Source: Alectoria sarmentosa (lineage: Eukaryota > Ascomycota > Lecanoromycetes > Lecanorales > Parmeliaceae). Taken from it: DNA of 64,000 bases. The translations under genes were made by a program, and so were the position numbers. The notes under the pieces were generated by a model. The model did no database searches, was not told where the DNA came from, and saw only the letters and a program-made list of their open reading frames with translations. Below, in pieces: positions 1 to 12,229 of this stretch. The stretch is from contig WOGZ01000009.1 of assembly GCA_009733775.1 (NCBI GenBank), positions 186,001 to 250,000 on the forward strand, given 5' to 3'. Numbering within the stretch: the stretch's first letter is position 1; each line of letters starts with the position of its first letter.

Positions 1-465
1 TACTTTATTGATTAGAGCTCGCGCCTCCACACTGTTGCAATCTGCACCTTGCAATCCCCACTGATTATACAAACAAATGCCCTCTGAGATCCCACCATAC
101 CTACTCCATCCTCGACGCTGACACTCCATGCTCGACTCGGCGCGAAGCCTGGAGTATCCCCTGACGCAACAAGTACACAAATAACCCTCCTCGGCCGCTC
201 CACGTCATGGGCCATTAGACCTCGCGGAGCTCTCAACGTTGGAAACGTCTGTGGACATCACGGTCACTACTGTGGGGGGGAGTTCTTGCTGGGTCTCTCG
301 GCCTGGCTGGCCGGTTGTCGCGTGCTTCGTCATACTGAAAGCTCTAAACCCCGCGCTCGGTGCAACTCATCCTGCGTCCGAACACGATCTTCGTTGCCGT
401 GGCGTCTACTTGGCACAGCTGGTCTCGTTCGGCCAGCAGAGTTGGCTTGGAAATTGGCTCCGGCC
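1..465. other. Upstream region of the Psy2 gene, no gene seen
   Basis: Short open frames occur on both strands here, but none has a recognisable product or splice structure. The stretch probably holds the promoter and 5' leader of the Psy2-like gene that starts at 466. A 3' end of a gene lying outside the window cannot be excluded. Confidence 0.4.
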
Positions 466-3400
466 ATGGCGCTGATAGTGCCGCCGCCGAATGAGAAGAA
501 AAGAGTCAAAGTCTATGAGCTCAAGAACAATGATTGGTTCGATCGGGGGACTGGATTCTGCACCGGCCGCATCATCAACGTAAGCGATCACAAGACATGG
601 GATACCGTAGTCGTGGGCCCTTCTGCCTGGACATGTCCCGTCACCACCAATAATACGATACTGACCTGTATGTAGGATGAGTCAAAGATATACGTCGAGT
701 CAGAAGACAGCCCAGAGCGGCTGCTCCTAGAGACCAAGATAACAAAGGACGATGGGTACCAGAAACAGCAAGGTGAACGCGCATGACGATACTGAAGAAC
801 TGGAATAGTGGCTCATGTGGACGCAGATACCCTGATTGTTTGGACCGAGACTAGTGGCATAGACATGGCTCTAAGCTTCCAGGAGGCAGAGGGCTGTGCG
901 ACCATCTGGTTAGTACTTGCCAACATATAACACTGCGTGCAGTTTTGGCTCGTCAAGGAAGGCGCAAATCTTACATAGGCTCATGCAATTACAGGGATTT
1001 TGTGAGTCAGGTACAACAACAGCTGCTGTCACTGGGAGGTCCAGGTAAGTACTCGAACCTTCATACATGCTCTTCATCGCGCTCTTCTTCTCTTCTTGTG
1101 TTGGATTGCGCTGACCTGGCTGGGTCGCCATCTAGACGACGCCCTATCAGACGACGCCATGGAGAATTTCGTTAATCCCTTGGTCCTTCCGCAACCTGAG
1201 ATCGGCAATTTAGATGATATCGAGCATGCAATGCGTGGAATAGCATCCACGCCGCAAGGTCGAGACGCGCTAGCAAAGTTCGTCATCAGTGAAGACTACA
1301 TTCGGAAGTTGATACCATTGGTGGAGATGGCAGAGGATCTTGAGTCGCTGAAGGACCTGCACTGGTTGTGCAACATTATGAAGATGCTCATCCTTTTGAA
1401 TGACAGCCAGATCATCGACCACATCGTCAACGAAGAGGTGGTCTTTGGGGTCATTGGCGCACTAGAATGTGAGTATAGACCGCCACCCCCTTTGCAACCC
1501 CCGTTTCGTGCGGGATACACCCCATCCAACACTGACGTTCTGATGTCGTAGACGACCCTGACTTCCCAAATCATAAGGCAAATCACCGACGATATCTCAA
1601 GGACAACTCGAGATACAAGGAAGTTCTGTCCATTGCAGATCCAAATATCACCAGAAAGATACATGCTACATGGCGCCTTACGTACCTGAAGGACGTGGTC
1701 CTAGCAAGAATCCTTGATGATCCAACGTTTGGTGTCCTTAATTCTCTCATATTCTTCAATCAGGTCGACATAATCTCACATTTACAGAACAACCCAGGCT
1801 ATCTCGAACAATTATTTGGCATAATAGACAGTCCTACCGCCAACATTAAGCGGAAAAGGGACGCTGTTGGGTTCATTCAGTCTTGTTGCGCAATAGCGAA
1901 AAGCCTTCAAGTGACCCCGCGGGCTACTCTCTATACCAACTTTATCAACCACGGATTGCTTCGTGTGATTACATTTGCCATTCTAAACAAGGAAGCATCC
2001 ATTCGAGTGGCCGGCACGGACATATTGGTTGCGATGATAGACCACGATCCTGGCATGGTCCGAGCCTATATACACAAAGCCATCAACGAGAGAAAAACCC
2101 CACTCACTGATACTTTGATTGAGCTACTACTGGTTGAAGTTGATCTAGGTGTCAAAGCCCAAGCTGCCGACGCTATAAAGGTGTTGCTCGAGCCTCAACC
2201 CCCCCAGCCGCCACAACAACCCCAACAACAACCACAACAGCCTCAACAAGCACCTCAGGCGCAATCTCAAGAAAATATGGCAAGGCAGACGGGAGAATTT
2301 CTGTTGAAGGTGCGAGGAGCAAATCCGGTATTAAATCCCCAGACTGAGTCATTCATCCAGCACTTTTACGATAATTCCGCGAGCAAACTCTTTCAACCCC
2401 TCAAGGATCTTGAGAAACGGGAAAGTCGTAAGTAGCAAGCCCTTGCGAGCATAACTCAGACAGCAACTGACGGGTTGCAGTGAATGATATTACCTTCCAC
2501 GAGGTTCAGTTGTTCAATCACTTGGTCGAGATCATCATCTATCTTTCTCGTACACATCAATTTCGAAGTAAATATTACATCTTTACGGAGGACATTTCGT
2601 CACGAATAGCGCAATTGCTCTCTGCTCCGCAGAAGCACCTTAAGCTGAGTATGGTTCCAAGCCCTTCTTGATTCGTGTAAGTGCTGGCCACTAACCCTTG
2701 CAATAGCTGCCCTGAAGTTCTTTCGCCAGTGTGTAGGCTTGCAAGATGATTATTACAACCGGCAGATCATGCAAAAAAACCACTTTGCACCTATCCTCAA
2801 CATAGTTTACGAGACAATGCCCCGCGACAACTTACTAAATTCCGCTTGCTTAGAGCTCTTCGAATACATAAAACGAGAGAACGTAAAGCAATTGATTGAG
2901 CATCTCGTGGAGACTTTCCGTCCGAAACTTGAAGAAATCAACTATGTCGACACTTTTCAATTACTCATACGTCGCTACGACCAAATGCAAGGCTTTAATC
3001 CCGATTCGGATACCACATTATTCAGCAATGACAGCACGACTACACCAAATCGGACACCGAACGTCAATGGCAACCAAAGATGGCAAGGAGTCAAGGAGAT
3101 GGATGCTGTGGAGGAAGCCTACTTCAACACATCAGACGACGAAGACGATCCGTTGCCCAAGTCGACGTTATCAAAGGCCGCGAAACTGAATGGGGTCACA
3201 GCTTCTCCGATGCTGAAATCTCTGGTCGACTATCCGGACGACGACGAAGATTCTATGGACACAACAGAACCCGAGGACCTTGGCACCAAGCCTGAACCAG
3301 ACCCATCTCCAATGCTTCAAACACCACCGCCAGAGCGCTTATCGGAGAAGCGCCGGAGAGAAGAAGACAATGACGAAGATGAACTAGGGAAATTATCCTC

Positions 3401-3596
3401 GACTAAGCGGCGAAATTCCGGCCCATTAACCTCGAGCATTGGCAGTGCGGCTGGCCACAACACTCTTAAGCGGAAAAAAGGATTCAAGAATGACCGCGAT
3501 TCTCCTCACAACGGTCTCAGTACAAAGAAGATCGAAATCTCGCTCAGCGCTAAAAAGATGGCTTCAGAAGCAGGATCTAAAGGCGATGAGGAATGA
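466..3596 (+). CDS. psy2: Protein phosphatase 4 regulatory subunit 3 (Psy2/SMEK family)
   Basis: This encodes the PP4 regulatory subunit that targets the phosphatase to substrates such as phosphorylated H2A and Rad53 during recovery from DNA damage; the role is known for the family. I read eight exons: 466-579, 676-772, 809-908, 995-1044, 1136-1468, 1552-2427, 2481-2648, 2707-3596, giving 875 aa. All joins keep frame and use GT-AG. The N-terminus (about residues 10-110) is the PH/EVH1-like domain, with DTLIVW and the family signature LSFQEAEGC near residue 92. The SMK-1/armadillo region follows (about 170-640). A Pro/Gln tract lies near residues 446-470, and the C-terminus is acidic with KRR/KRKK clusters that look like nuclear signals. 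The start at 466 gives MALIVPPP, immediately ahead of the conserved RVKVYEL. Introns crowd the 5' end, as is common in fungi. Confidence 0.93.
2190..2265 (+). repeat. CAA/CCA-rich low-complexity tract coding Pro/Gln
   Basis: Imperfect CAA, CCA and CAG codons within exon 6 of the Psy2-like gene encode a Pro/Gln linker. Tracts like this often vary in length between strains. Confidence 0.8.
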
Positions 3597-5451
3597 AGAG
3601 TATATGGGCATTTTGGTTGGGGGATAATCCGGCCTCTCGACGCTCAGGTGGTTGTGTGGGATCAATCCATCAATTAATTATCAGGCTATCAAGTAGCAGA
3701 GCGCTTACGACGCCGAAGGAGACCCTCTATGCTTCGACAGCGGCCAGGGGCCTCTGAATGTAGAAAAGGCTTCCGTGGGTTTCCTGTAACATAATTCATG
3801 AACCCCTTTCGCTACATGAAGTTAATTATGAAATTGAATGTTTTGGAATGCTCAGCGCCTTTGAGCCAGTTGAAACTCTCCGAAGTGAGGTTTGAAGCTT
3901 GAGACATGTCCCCAAGGGAGCGTAACGTGCCTGTCCAATGCTCAATTAGCTTAAAGTATGAAATGCCGGAAATGTATTACGTCACCAGTACTAATGATAA
4001 AGGCTGCTCCCGCGCCGAGCCAATCCGCGCAGGTACGAATTTCAACACGAAATATTGAAGTAGGACTTGAAGTGCTGGAAGACGCACCGACTAACAGATC
4101 AATGTAAGGACCAAAATGTGCCTTCTGCATGCTATATGTGTGGAAATTGATCAAGTCACCGGCTTCAATATGCAACACAAGCCGTCCAACTTATCCCTCA
4201 TCTATGTATGCATGACACTCACACACAACCTTTCAACCCCTGGCCCTGCCTGACACTGTTCAACACAAATATCAATAGAAGTGTCTATCAAAGACATTGT
4301 GAATTCCCTTGCAGCCTTTGTGCACGACACACAGCAGGCCGGTGTGGCATTCAAATCTTTATATACGCATATTCAGCTTCCAAGATAATCAGAGACCTCT
4401 TAAGCCGCTGTTGCTTACAATTCCTTGCTATTTACACGTTCACGTAAAGACATAAGATACAGAGCTGGGCATTGTTATGTCAATAATGATGAATTCACCG
4501 TTTCAAGAATCGGTTTCATTTACTATGTCACTGACTGACACGTAGGCACACATTATTCTTTGTGATAGATTTTGCTGAATGCGGAGCTATATAGAGGAAA
4601 ATTGCTTGAGCATCGTGAAACGTCCCGGCTCGCTCGAATAGATAATCATATCGGACTTTGCAGATACTTGATAACAACTATTTTGATGATTGATTTGTGT
4701 TTAAGGATTTCATAAATTCTTTCAATGCCATGTACGGCGAATTTTGCTTACTTTGTAAAGCTTACTTGTAAAAAGGTCGATGTGGTAAAGTCCCTCAGAT
4801 CGAATAGCGCCGTCACTGAGGAGGTGGATCCAGCATCTGTGTTTCAACAAATCAAAAGCTTCTGCCCCTCTTCGTAAAGACAAGACAACATTTCACTCTC
4901 ACCACAGTCGTCACTTCCTATTGAGAATTTACTGTCACTGTAATATCAGATCTAGTGTCATTGGTTGTGCTTCGCCGTCCTTCCCAAATCCTGCGGCGGA
5001 ATTCCCCCTCCTGGACCACCATAACGACAAGGACAACCTATATGCCAACAAACATACCTTTCACCTCGCATTGGCTTTCTCCTAGGTACATTGTGCATTG
5101 CTTTTCATCCTAAAAAGTGGTCTTAAAAGCAGTCTTTGAGAGTGCAGCCGGGATACGATACGCACCTCTTCACACCGTCTCCCTCTACCCCGTATAAATT
5201 ACCGGACAGATCTGCATTCGTTTCTATTGACACAAACGGACACAAACACTACCAACTTCTTTTCCTGGATCTAGAATCCTCTTCGACATACTGAGGATCA
5301 TCCCAAATCACAACACCGTCACACAAATTACACATCACCGATAGGGACCCGCTTGTGAGGGCGCCAACGCTAGCAACAGCTTTCAATGGGAATTCTGTTC
5401 TATTCAGATCAAAAGGTGGCAAGCTGCCGGTGACAGGAGTACCTCTTCACA
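3597..5451. other. Gene-poor spacer and leader of the Cid1-type gene
   Basis: No coding unit is supported. The first part holds the Psy2 3' UTR. The last 300 bases are pyrimidine- and CAA-rich, consistent with a long 5' leader of the nucleotidyltransferase gene starting at 5452. Several small open frames exist, but without codon bias or homology. Confidence 0.5.
5193..5198 (+). promoter_or_regulatory. Candidate TATA box of the Cid1-type gene
   Basis: A TATAAA hexamer preceded by a CT-rich stretch lies about 255 bases upstream of the start codon at 5452. The assignment rests on motif and position only. Confidence 0.3.
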
Positions 5452-8400
5452 ATGCCAAAGAAAGAGGATCTGAGCGACTTCCGGCTAGCCTCCATGCCAC
5501 GGCCACACCTAACCGCCCATCACTCCAGCTCACTACCATCAACACCCTCGGAGCATGCGCGGAAACTCTCTTTTGGCGCTCGCTCACCATCTCCTAGCAA
5601 ATTAGCGAAAGAGAGTTCTCCCAAGTCAACACACTCGGAGGAGGATAACAGCGCTCGGTCGCGGAACAAGGCCCCCTCCATCGCGGGTTGCAGATATGAA
5701 ACCGGCATGGCATTTTCGAGGAGGCGGATACCATATTCAATAGGGGGAGATCAACTGGAAAGAGCAAAGACAATGCCGAAGAAGTTTTTGAATCCTGTTG
5801 AGGAGGGAAAGCTGAGCGGAGATATGAGAGAGCTATACGACCGGATACTTCCGACCAGAGACAGCGACGAGAGAAGAGCAAGGTTTTTGCAGAGGCTAGA
5901 ACGTATATTGAATCAACAGTGGCCCGGCAACGACATCAAGGTGCACGTCTTCGGATCTTCTGGAAATATGCTTTGTACCAATGATTCGGACGGTGAGCTC
6001 AAGATCGGTCCAGTAATGGATACCCTGGGTTGGAGCTGATAATGACTAGTGGACATCTGCATCACGACACCTTTGAAACTTCTAGAGCGAGTGTGCTTGC
6101 TAGCCAGCGCACTTGCAGACCGTATGGAGTCTACAGTCACTCCACGTTACGATCATACTGACTCTTGCATAGATGGGATGGAACGAGTAGTCTGTGTGCA
6201 GCATGCGAAAGTGCCTATAGTAAAGTTCTGGGATCCTGAACTGCAACTTGCTTGCGACATGAACGTCAACAACACCCTGGCTCTGGAGAATACACGGATG
6301 ATCAAGACCTACGTGGAGATTGATGAGCGTGTGAGGCCTCTCGCTATGATTGTCAAGCAGTGGACGAAACGGCGGATGCTCAACGATGCTGGTATGTGGT
6401 CTCGGCCCTAATTGACCGGTGATCTGCCTTTGCTAAGATGTCGATGCAGCACTCGGTGGTACCTTAAGTTCTTATACCTGGATATGCCTGATCCTAAACT
6501 TCCTACAAACACGGAACCCCCCTGTCCTACCTTCCCTCCATAAGAAGCCTCACGAACTCCGGGCCGGCTCTGACGGCAGGCGTGCTGGGTTCAACGACGA
6601 CCTCGAGCGATTTCGCGGCTTCGGCAAGCCAAACACAGAAACTTTGGGAGAACTCCTCTTCAACTTCTTCAGGCGCTACGCTTACGATCTAGACTACGAA
6701 AAATGGGTTATCTCTGTCCGGGACGGGCGTTTGATTTCGAAAGAAGGCAAAAAGTGGCACTTAATGCAGAACAACCGCCTATGCGTTGAAGAGCCGTTCA
6801 ATACCGATAGGAATCTTGGCAATACCGCCGACGATACGTCCTTTCGAGGAATTCATCTAGAACTCAGGCGGGCTTTCGATTTAGTCAAGGAGGCAAAGCT
6901 CGCCGACTGTCTCGAGCAGTACGAGTTTCCAGCTGCTGAAGAGAGAATATGGGAGAAGCCTGCATCGAAGCCGCCGCCTGTGTTGTCTCGGAGCCGAAGT
7001 CAATCGCAGTCATCTACGAGGGGAAACAGGGGAGGTTATGGTACCCGAGGAGGAGGCCGACATGGTCAGCACTATCGTTCTGGGCAGGGGGCCAGGAGAG
7101 CATCCAGCGCCGCCACCATGAACAAGTACGTGGCTCCTCAGAGTGGATTACAAGGGATCAGGGGTCGCGACTACTCATCTCGGGAGCACCCTCTACAAGC
7201 TCGGTACGATCAGCTTCGCCTTCATGACAGACTCTTCAACGAGTTTCAACTTCTACAACAACAGGAACATGAGTTACGGCTTATACAAGCGCAGAGAGAG
7301 CTTGAGGTTCAAGTGGCTCAGGCTAGCCACGCATCCAGGAACGGTCCATCAATCCCGCACCAAGGAGCTCCAGGACAGCTCCCTCCGATACATACAAACG
7401 ATCAGATCCCGCTCACGGCTCCCATACGAAGCGGGCAATACTTCTACCCACTTGCATACCCACAGGTACAAGGTACACCACAGCAAAACGTACATACACA
7501 ACCCTCATCTCCTTCAATGAAGCCTCTGCAACCGGATCTAAGGCGCAGCCTGCACCGTTCCTCCGCTGCGGAGAGTGCGCATGCTGCGAATCATCGATCT
7601 CATTCGCAGCCAGCTAGACCGCTTCCCGTGAATGTGGCTGTTCAATACGTACCTCCACTTCCTCTGAACAGCGCTGCATTCTTGCACTATCAGCAGTTTC
7701 GCCAACAACAATTATACAATCAACTTGAGCAAGGCCGATACAGACACGCTGAGGTGCCCATATATCAGGACCCAAGGCGATTACCAACGGATCAACCTTT
7801 GGATGAGGATGTGCCGAAAGAGTATGTGGGATATTGGGTGAACGACTCGCCGCCACCAAGACCATACAGAGATGACCAACGATTGCCAACGTACCAAGAT
7901 TTACATCCTCGCATTAGAGGTGTGCCTCAGAACTTCAGTAGGTTGAGGGATACTTCTAGGTCGCCATCTCCGTCACCCACACTCCCATTTCGCGATCGCG
8001 CCTACAGTGTTCAATCTGCATCGTCTGCTCCCCCTGGACCCCTACAGCCTCGGATGGATAGAGTCCAAGCTGCCGCGCCAGGCTTGCGTGCTTCCGGTCC
8101 GCTCATAGTGAATGGCTCTGATGGGTGGAATATGCCTGACTATTCATTGATCCCGGAGGCTTCATCCCATACTACGACGATAAGTGAAGCAACGTCGGGT
8201 TCTGACGATCGCTTGTATGAGACTCCTGTTACCGCTGAGATGGACACGCCAAACCACTGTCATGTTGTTGATGACGGATTTCTACTGGATGACCCGAACC
8301 AGTATTTCCATGCCCGCATGAAGGCTGAATCTTCCAACACCTCGGCCAACGGTCGAGTTGGCAACATGGATCCTAGTATGCGGCGTTCTAACCCTCCAGG

Positions 8401-9058
8401 GATTGAAATTACTGCCTCTTCGACTATGAATAGTCGGGCTGAGAACTTGAACAGATCTGCTGGTGGTCTAGGCATACAGTTCGGAGAACATGAGATTAGC
8501 CGTCCATTTGTCAAGGCTGAAACACCAAGCTCGCCCGGGACAGCGCATGGCCCTACAGCAGCCTCAAAGCCAGACGCGAAACCAGACCATTTCATCGGTC
8601 GAATCGAGAAATTGCCAATGCCTATCCCTGTCCCACTGCTATCACCTGTCCGTGAAGTACCAACACCATCGTCATCAGCGGCATGGCGAAAACAAAACGG
8701 AGAAGCAGAGGTACGACTCATTAACGGACTCTTAACTGGCAAATTAGATCTCCGCATACCCACTTATGCAGACCTCGTGCGCGCGAAACAGAAGAAGCAG
8801 AGCCTGAATGGTGCATTGACGCAGAAGCCGAACGGGACCCCTTCTTCGCAGCTTGCAGAGAGTGCCGAATCGAATCAGTCGCCTCTAAGCCCGAGGGTGA
8901 AACAGATACCGCAGATTACGCCGGAGAGTCAATCGCAACTCAATGGATGGCAGCAGTCGGGCAAGAAGGGAAAGAAGAACAAGTCAAAGCATAGCTCGGG
9001 GCAGATAATACCCGGTGAGGCGATGCCTGCCAATGAAGCTGAGCGAAAAGGTGGTTGA
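5452..9058 (+). CDS. Cid1/Trf-type non-canonical poly(A)/poly(U) polymerase with long disordered tail
   Basis: This belongs to the DNA-polymerase-beta-like nucleotidyltransferases that add A or U residues to RNA 3' ends; family function is known, the substrate here is not. Exons 5452-5992, 6050-6391 and 6450-9058 give 1163 aa. The palm motif is VFGSSGNM, then DSDVDI around residues 178-183; the intron at 5993 splits the codon between the aspartates. A further CDMNV segment supplies the likely third carboxylate. The PAP/25A-associated domain (GELLFNFFRRYA) follows near residue 360. The remaining ~650 residues are Ser/Pro/Gln-rich and disordered, with an RGG-like patch (GGRHGQHY) typical of RNA binding. 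The first ~100 residues are also low complexity. It resembles the large fungal PAP/25A-domain proteins rather than the short Cid1. The antisense and alternate-frame readings of the tail are shadows. Confidence 0.88.
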
Positions 9059-10251
9059 TACGAAGCACCCTCCAGTGCTTCAAGGACCATGCATGGTTTG
9101 AATAGGAATAAAAGGCTGTGAGAGAAATACCATCATGCGGGTGGGACCGATAAAGAGCACGTCTCGCAGGTTCAACATGAGCTCCTTCAACAAAGCCAAG
9201 CCCGTGGGCAGATTGGAACAAGAAATCGAAGAAGAGGAGACGAGCATTGTACACGACACCTCGTTCCAGGGTCGGTTGTGCATAGCGGTGTGAGATAGGG
9301 CTTCTTTTTGTCACACATCTGACGCTTTTCGGATTGAGAACGGCATTCACTTTGGACTAGCAAGCGCGTCCGCTGCGTTTTCTGTCGTCCTGTTCAGACA
9401 ACCCTCCCTTGGATGGGAGTGCAGCGGCACTACTTGGAGTTTAGGCCAGTAAGAAGAGGCCACAAAAGCGCAGCAGCGACTTATACAGCGTCTGGTGGAT
9501 GATGTTGCCAGCTTTTTCTGTGTGTCAATGAGTGCATCTGGGTGCCCTGAGGTCCCCGGTCTGTAAATAGAGAGGGCACAGAATTAAATTGTTCACAACT
9601 CAGCCTGAGGGCATACGACGAGTGGATAGGACCCGCATCGGAGACGATTGTATTTTCGCAAGATGAAGGTGAATAATCTGCCATCAGCGACTGAACTATG
9701 AGACTCGGCTTGAGTTCAGAAGTAGCAGCCGCATCGGCTCTTCTCCAAGCCTTGGACTGTCCTTTCCTCTGCTCATCACCCTCTTGTTTCTGATTCTGCT
9801 GTGAGTTTCGAGCCTCATAACTGCTGTTTGAGGCAGAGGCACTGTACTATATTCCGAACGGCTTTTGCAAGGATCCTAGTGCATGTTTTCTTCATGCCTA
9901 TTCACTCTTCTCGTGCCATCGAAGGCTTCATTTGTCTCTTCATACACTCAACATTCTCTCAGCCTCATCTCTCATACTTTGTATTTGACAACATGAATGG
10001 TATCAAATTTAGGCCCTGGCCTTCATTCCCCCTCATCGCCAAGACCATGTGGGGTGGGGCAGAAATCACTACTGCAGCACTTGCACCGCCTGACTTTTCT
10101 TTTCGTACAATCCACCTCTTCCTACCCTACCGACGCAGTGAGCGACTTCGAGTCTTTGCGCTCACTTCTCCATCCAAAGGCTCCCCCCATACTCCTACCA
10201 GGTGCCCCACTCTCGCCTATATAACATCCATTTAGCTCGAGGCGGACAAAT
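9059..10251. other. Intergenic spacer, no gene seen
   Basis: This holds the 3' flank of the Cid1-type gene and the promoter of the SLC35F-type gene. The stretch 9720-10200 is pyrimidine-rich on the + strand, and a TATATAA lies at 10218-10224, 28 bases ahead of the start codon. The small open frames here do not resemble known proteins. Confidence 0.45.
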
Positions 10252-11761
10252 ATGGAGATCCACAGTAGAAAATTGTCAGCCATTGAGCAGATCGCACCCA
10301 TCATCGAGGACACCAAAGACTTGCCGACGAGTAGCTCTTCGCCAGTGCACGCTGCGCCTGAGGTCATTGGGATTGGCCGTGAAGCGGATGGCGAAACAGC
10401 AGGGAAGACTGCAGACGAAGTCCAGGCGAGCAGAGGAAGGTGGTTTGCGTACTTGAGGACTAGGAATTTTTATCTCGTACTTCTGCTTGGGTAAGTCAAC
10501 AAGTCTTTCCCCAAACCTCCCATGGATGGAGACAGCTAATGCTACCATGAACTTACAGACAAGTCCTAGCCCTCTGCATCACAGCCACAAACACATTCTC
10601 TTCGCTACTTGCTGCGCAACCTTTCTCGATCCCTGCCTTTCAGACACTGTGGAACTACATCCTTCTTACTCTGGTCTATGGCTCGTATACAATCTATAGA
10701 TATGGCTTTAAGGGATGGATCAAGCTTATACTTAAGGATGGCTGGAAATACATAATTCTTGCGTTTTTGGACGTGGAGGGGAATTATTTTACTGTGCTTG
10801 CTTATCGCTATACGTAAGTCTGGACTCCAGGAGCGGTTGTTGGGGCAGAGGAGCTGACAAAGGAGCAGGACGATATTGAGTGGTAAGTGATTCGGAGCGA
10901 TTTATTACCCTTCAACACGGCAATTCAAGTCGCAGAACTGACCGCGAGCGCAAAATCGTTTGCTTTGAAGCCTGAGACCTTTTAACACTTCAGGTCATGG
11001 TCTCGAGAGAAGAGCTACTGACTTTTCAATTAGCTCAGCTCATAAACTTTTGGGCCATCGTAATGGTCGTCCTCATATCTTCCATCTTCCTCCACGTTCG
11101 TTACCACCCCACCCAAATCATCGGCATCCTCATTTGCATCGGCGGCGTCGGTATCCTCTTCGGCAGCGACCACATCACTCAAGGTTCTGGCTTCGGCGGC
11201 GTTACCGGCGGCAACCAGCTCAAAGGCGATCTATTTGCATTGGTGGGCGCTACTTTTTACGGCATGAGTAATGTGGCGGAAGAGTTCTTGGTCAGTAAGA
11301 GACCATTGTATGAGGTTGTGGGCCAGCTGGGGTTTTGGGGCATGTTTATTGATGGAGCTATGACCGGGATCTTTGACCGTCCCTCATACAAGCAATCGGT
11401 ATGGAATGATGGGAAAGTTGGCGGATATCTTACAGGGTATACGCTTTGCCTCCTGATCTTTTACTCGGGTGCTCCGATCATGTTTCGACTCGCTTCCGCG
11501 GCCTTCTTCAACATCTCGTTGCTGACGGGCAACTTCTGGGGCGTGGTCATTGGGGTGAAAGTCTTTCATGAACATATACACTGGATGTACCCGATCGCGT
11601 TTGTGTGCATTATTGGGGGTTTGATCATCTACTTCATCGGGAAGAGTATCCTGGGAGAGGCGCTGAAGCCGTGGCTTGGGAAAGATCAGGAGAGAGGTGT
11701 CAACGGGTTGGGGACTGCGAGGAGGAGGGTGGTGGAGAGGGGGGATGAATTGATCGTTTAG
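10252..11761 (+). CDS. SLC35F-type (DUF914) drug/metabolite transporter-superfamily membrane protein
   Basis: A ten-helix membrane protein of the solute carrier 35 F1/F2/F6 group, in the DMT superfamily. Substrates of fungal members are mostly unknown, so no substrate is assigned. I read four exons: 10252-10490, 10559-10813, 10869-10882 and 11034-11761, giving 411 aa. Exon 3 is only 14 nt. It restores the family motif YRYTTILS-AQLINFWAIV, which cannot be made otherwise. The hydrophilic N-terminus (about 75 aa) ends in RTRNFYLVLLLG, the start of the first helix. Later landmarks are VRYHPTQIIG and GATFYGMSNVAEEFLV, both typical of the family. An open frame from 10997 runs into exon 4, but its first residues (MVSREELLTFQL) lie in the third intron and break the conserved motif. 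Confidence 0.88.
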
Positions 11762-12229
11762 AGATGGAAAGGCGCGAGCCCGTGGAATGATGGTTCTCGG
11801 AAAGCTTTTGTGAGGATCTCTTGTTGGATAGTGGGGTCAGAGCAGCAGATGACGATGGTATGGACGGTATACGAAGACATGCTTGATGACCTGATGGCAA
11901 CAATCTGTACGAATGTTCATCTGCGTGGGGAGAATTCGGAACATGTACTGTTTCCATCTACTATAGCAACGGTAGCAGATGCCGGTCTGCTACTCCCATT
12001 GACGCTCCCGATCTGGTATATAGTCGTTTACTTGTTTCATTCGTGCTGATCCTCTGCACCTGCATATGCAGACTCCCCCACTCTCCTCTCGTGCATGCAT
12101 CATCGCCCCCTCCGCCCTCGACGTCATCGATGGCCTCCGAAGACAACTTCCAATATGCCTCCCTCAGACCGATCTGCACCGTTGACCCTTCGAGCTCGTT
12201 GGGGATTCTCCAAAAATGATTAAAAAAAA
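11762..12229. other. Spacer between SLC35F-type gene and P450 relic
   Basis: No coding unit is supported. The 3' flank of the transporter gene passes into CT/CCTCC-rich sequence leading to the decayed P450. Confidence 0.4.

Noticed and set aside
8260..8763. 167-codon minus-strand open frame
   Set aside because: Antisense to the disordered tail of the Cid1-type protein; GC-rich Ser/Pro codons produce open antisense frames.
10997..11033. Upstream in-frame extension MVSREELLTFQL of the SLC35F-type exon
   Set aside because: It lies within intron 3; the microexon and the acceptor at 11033 restore the conserved family motif.
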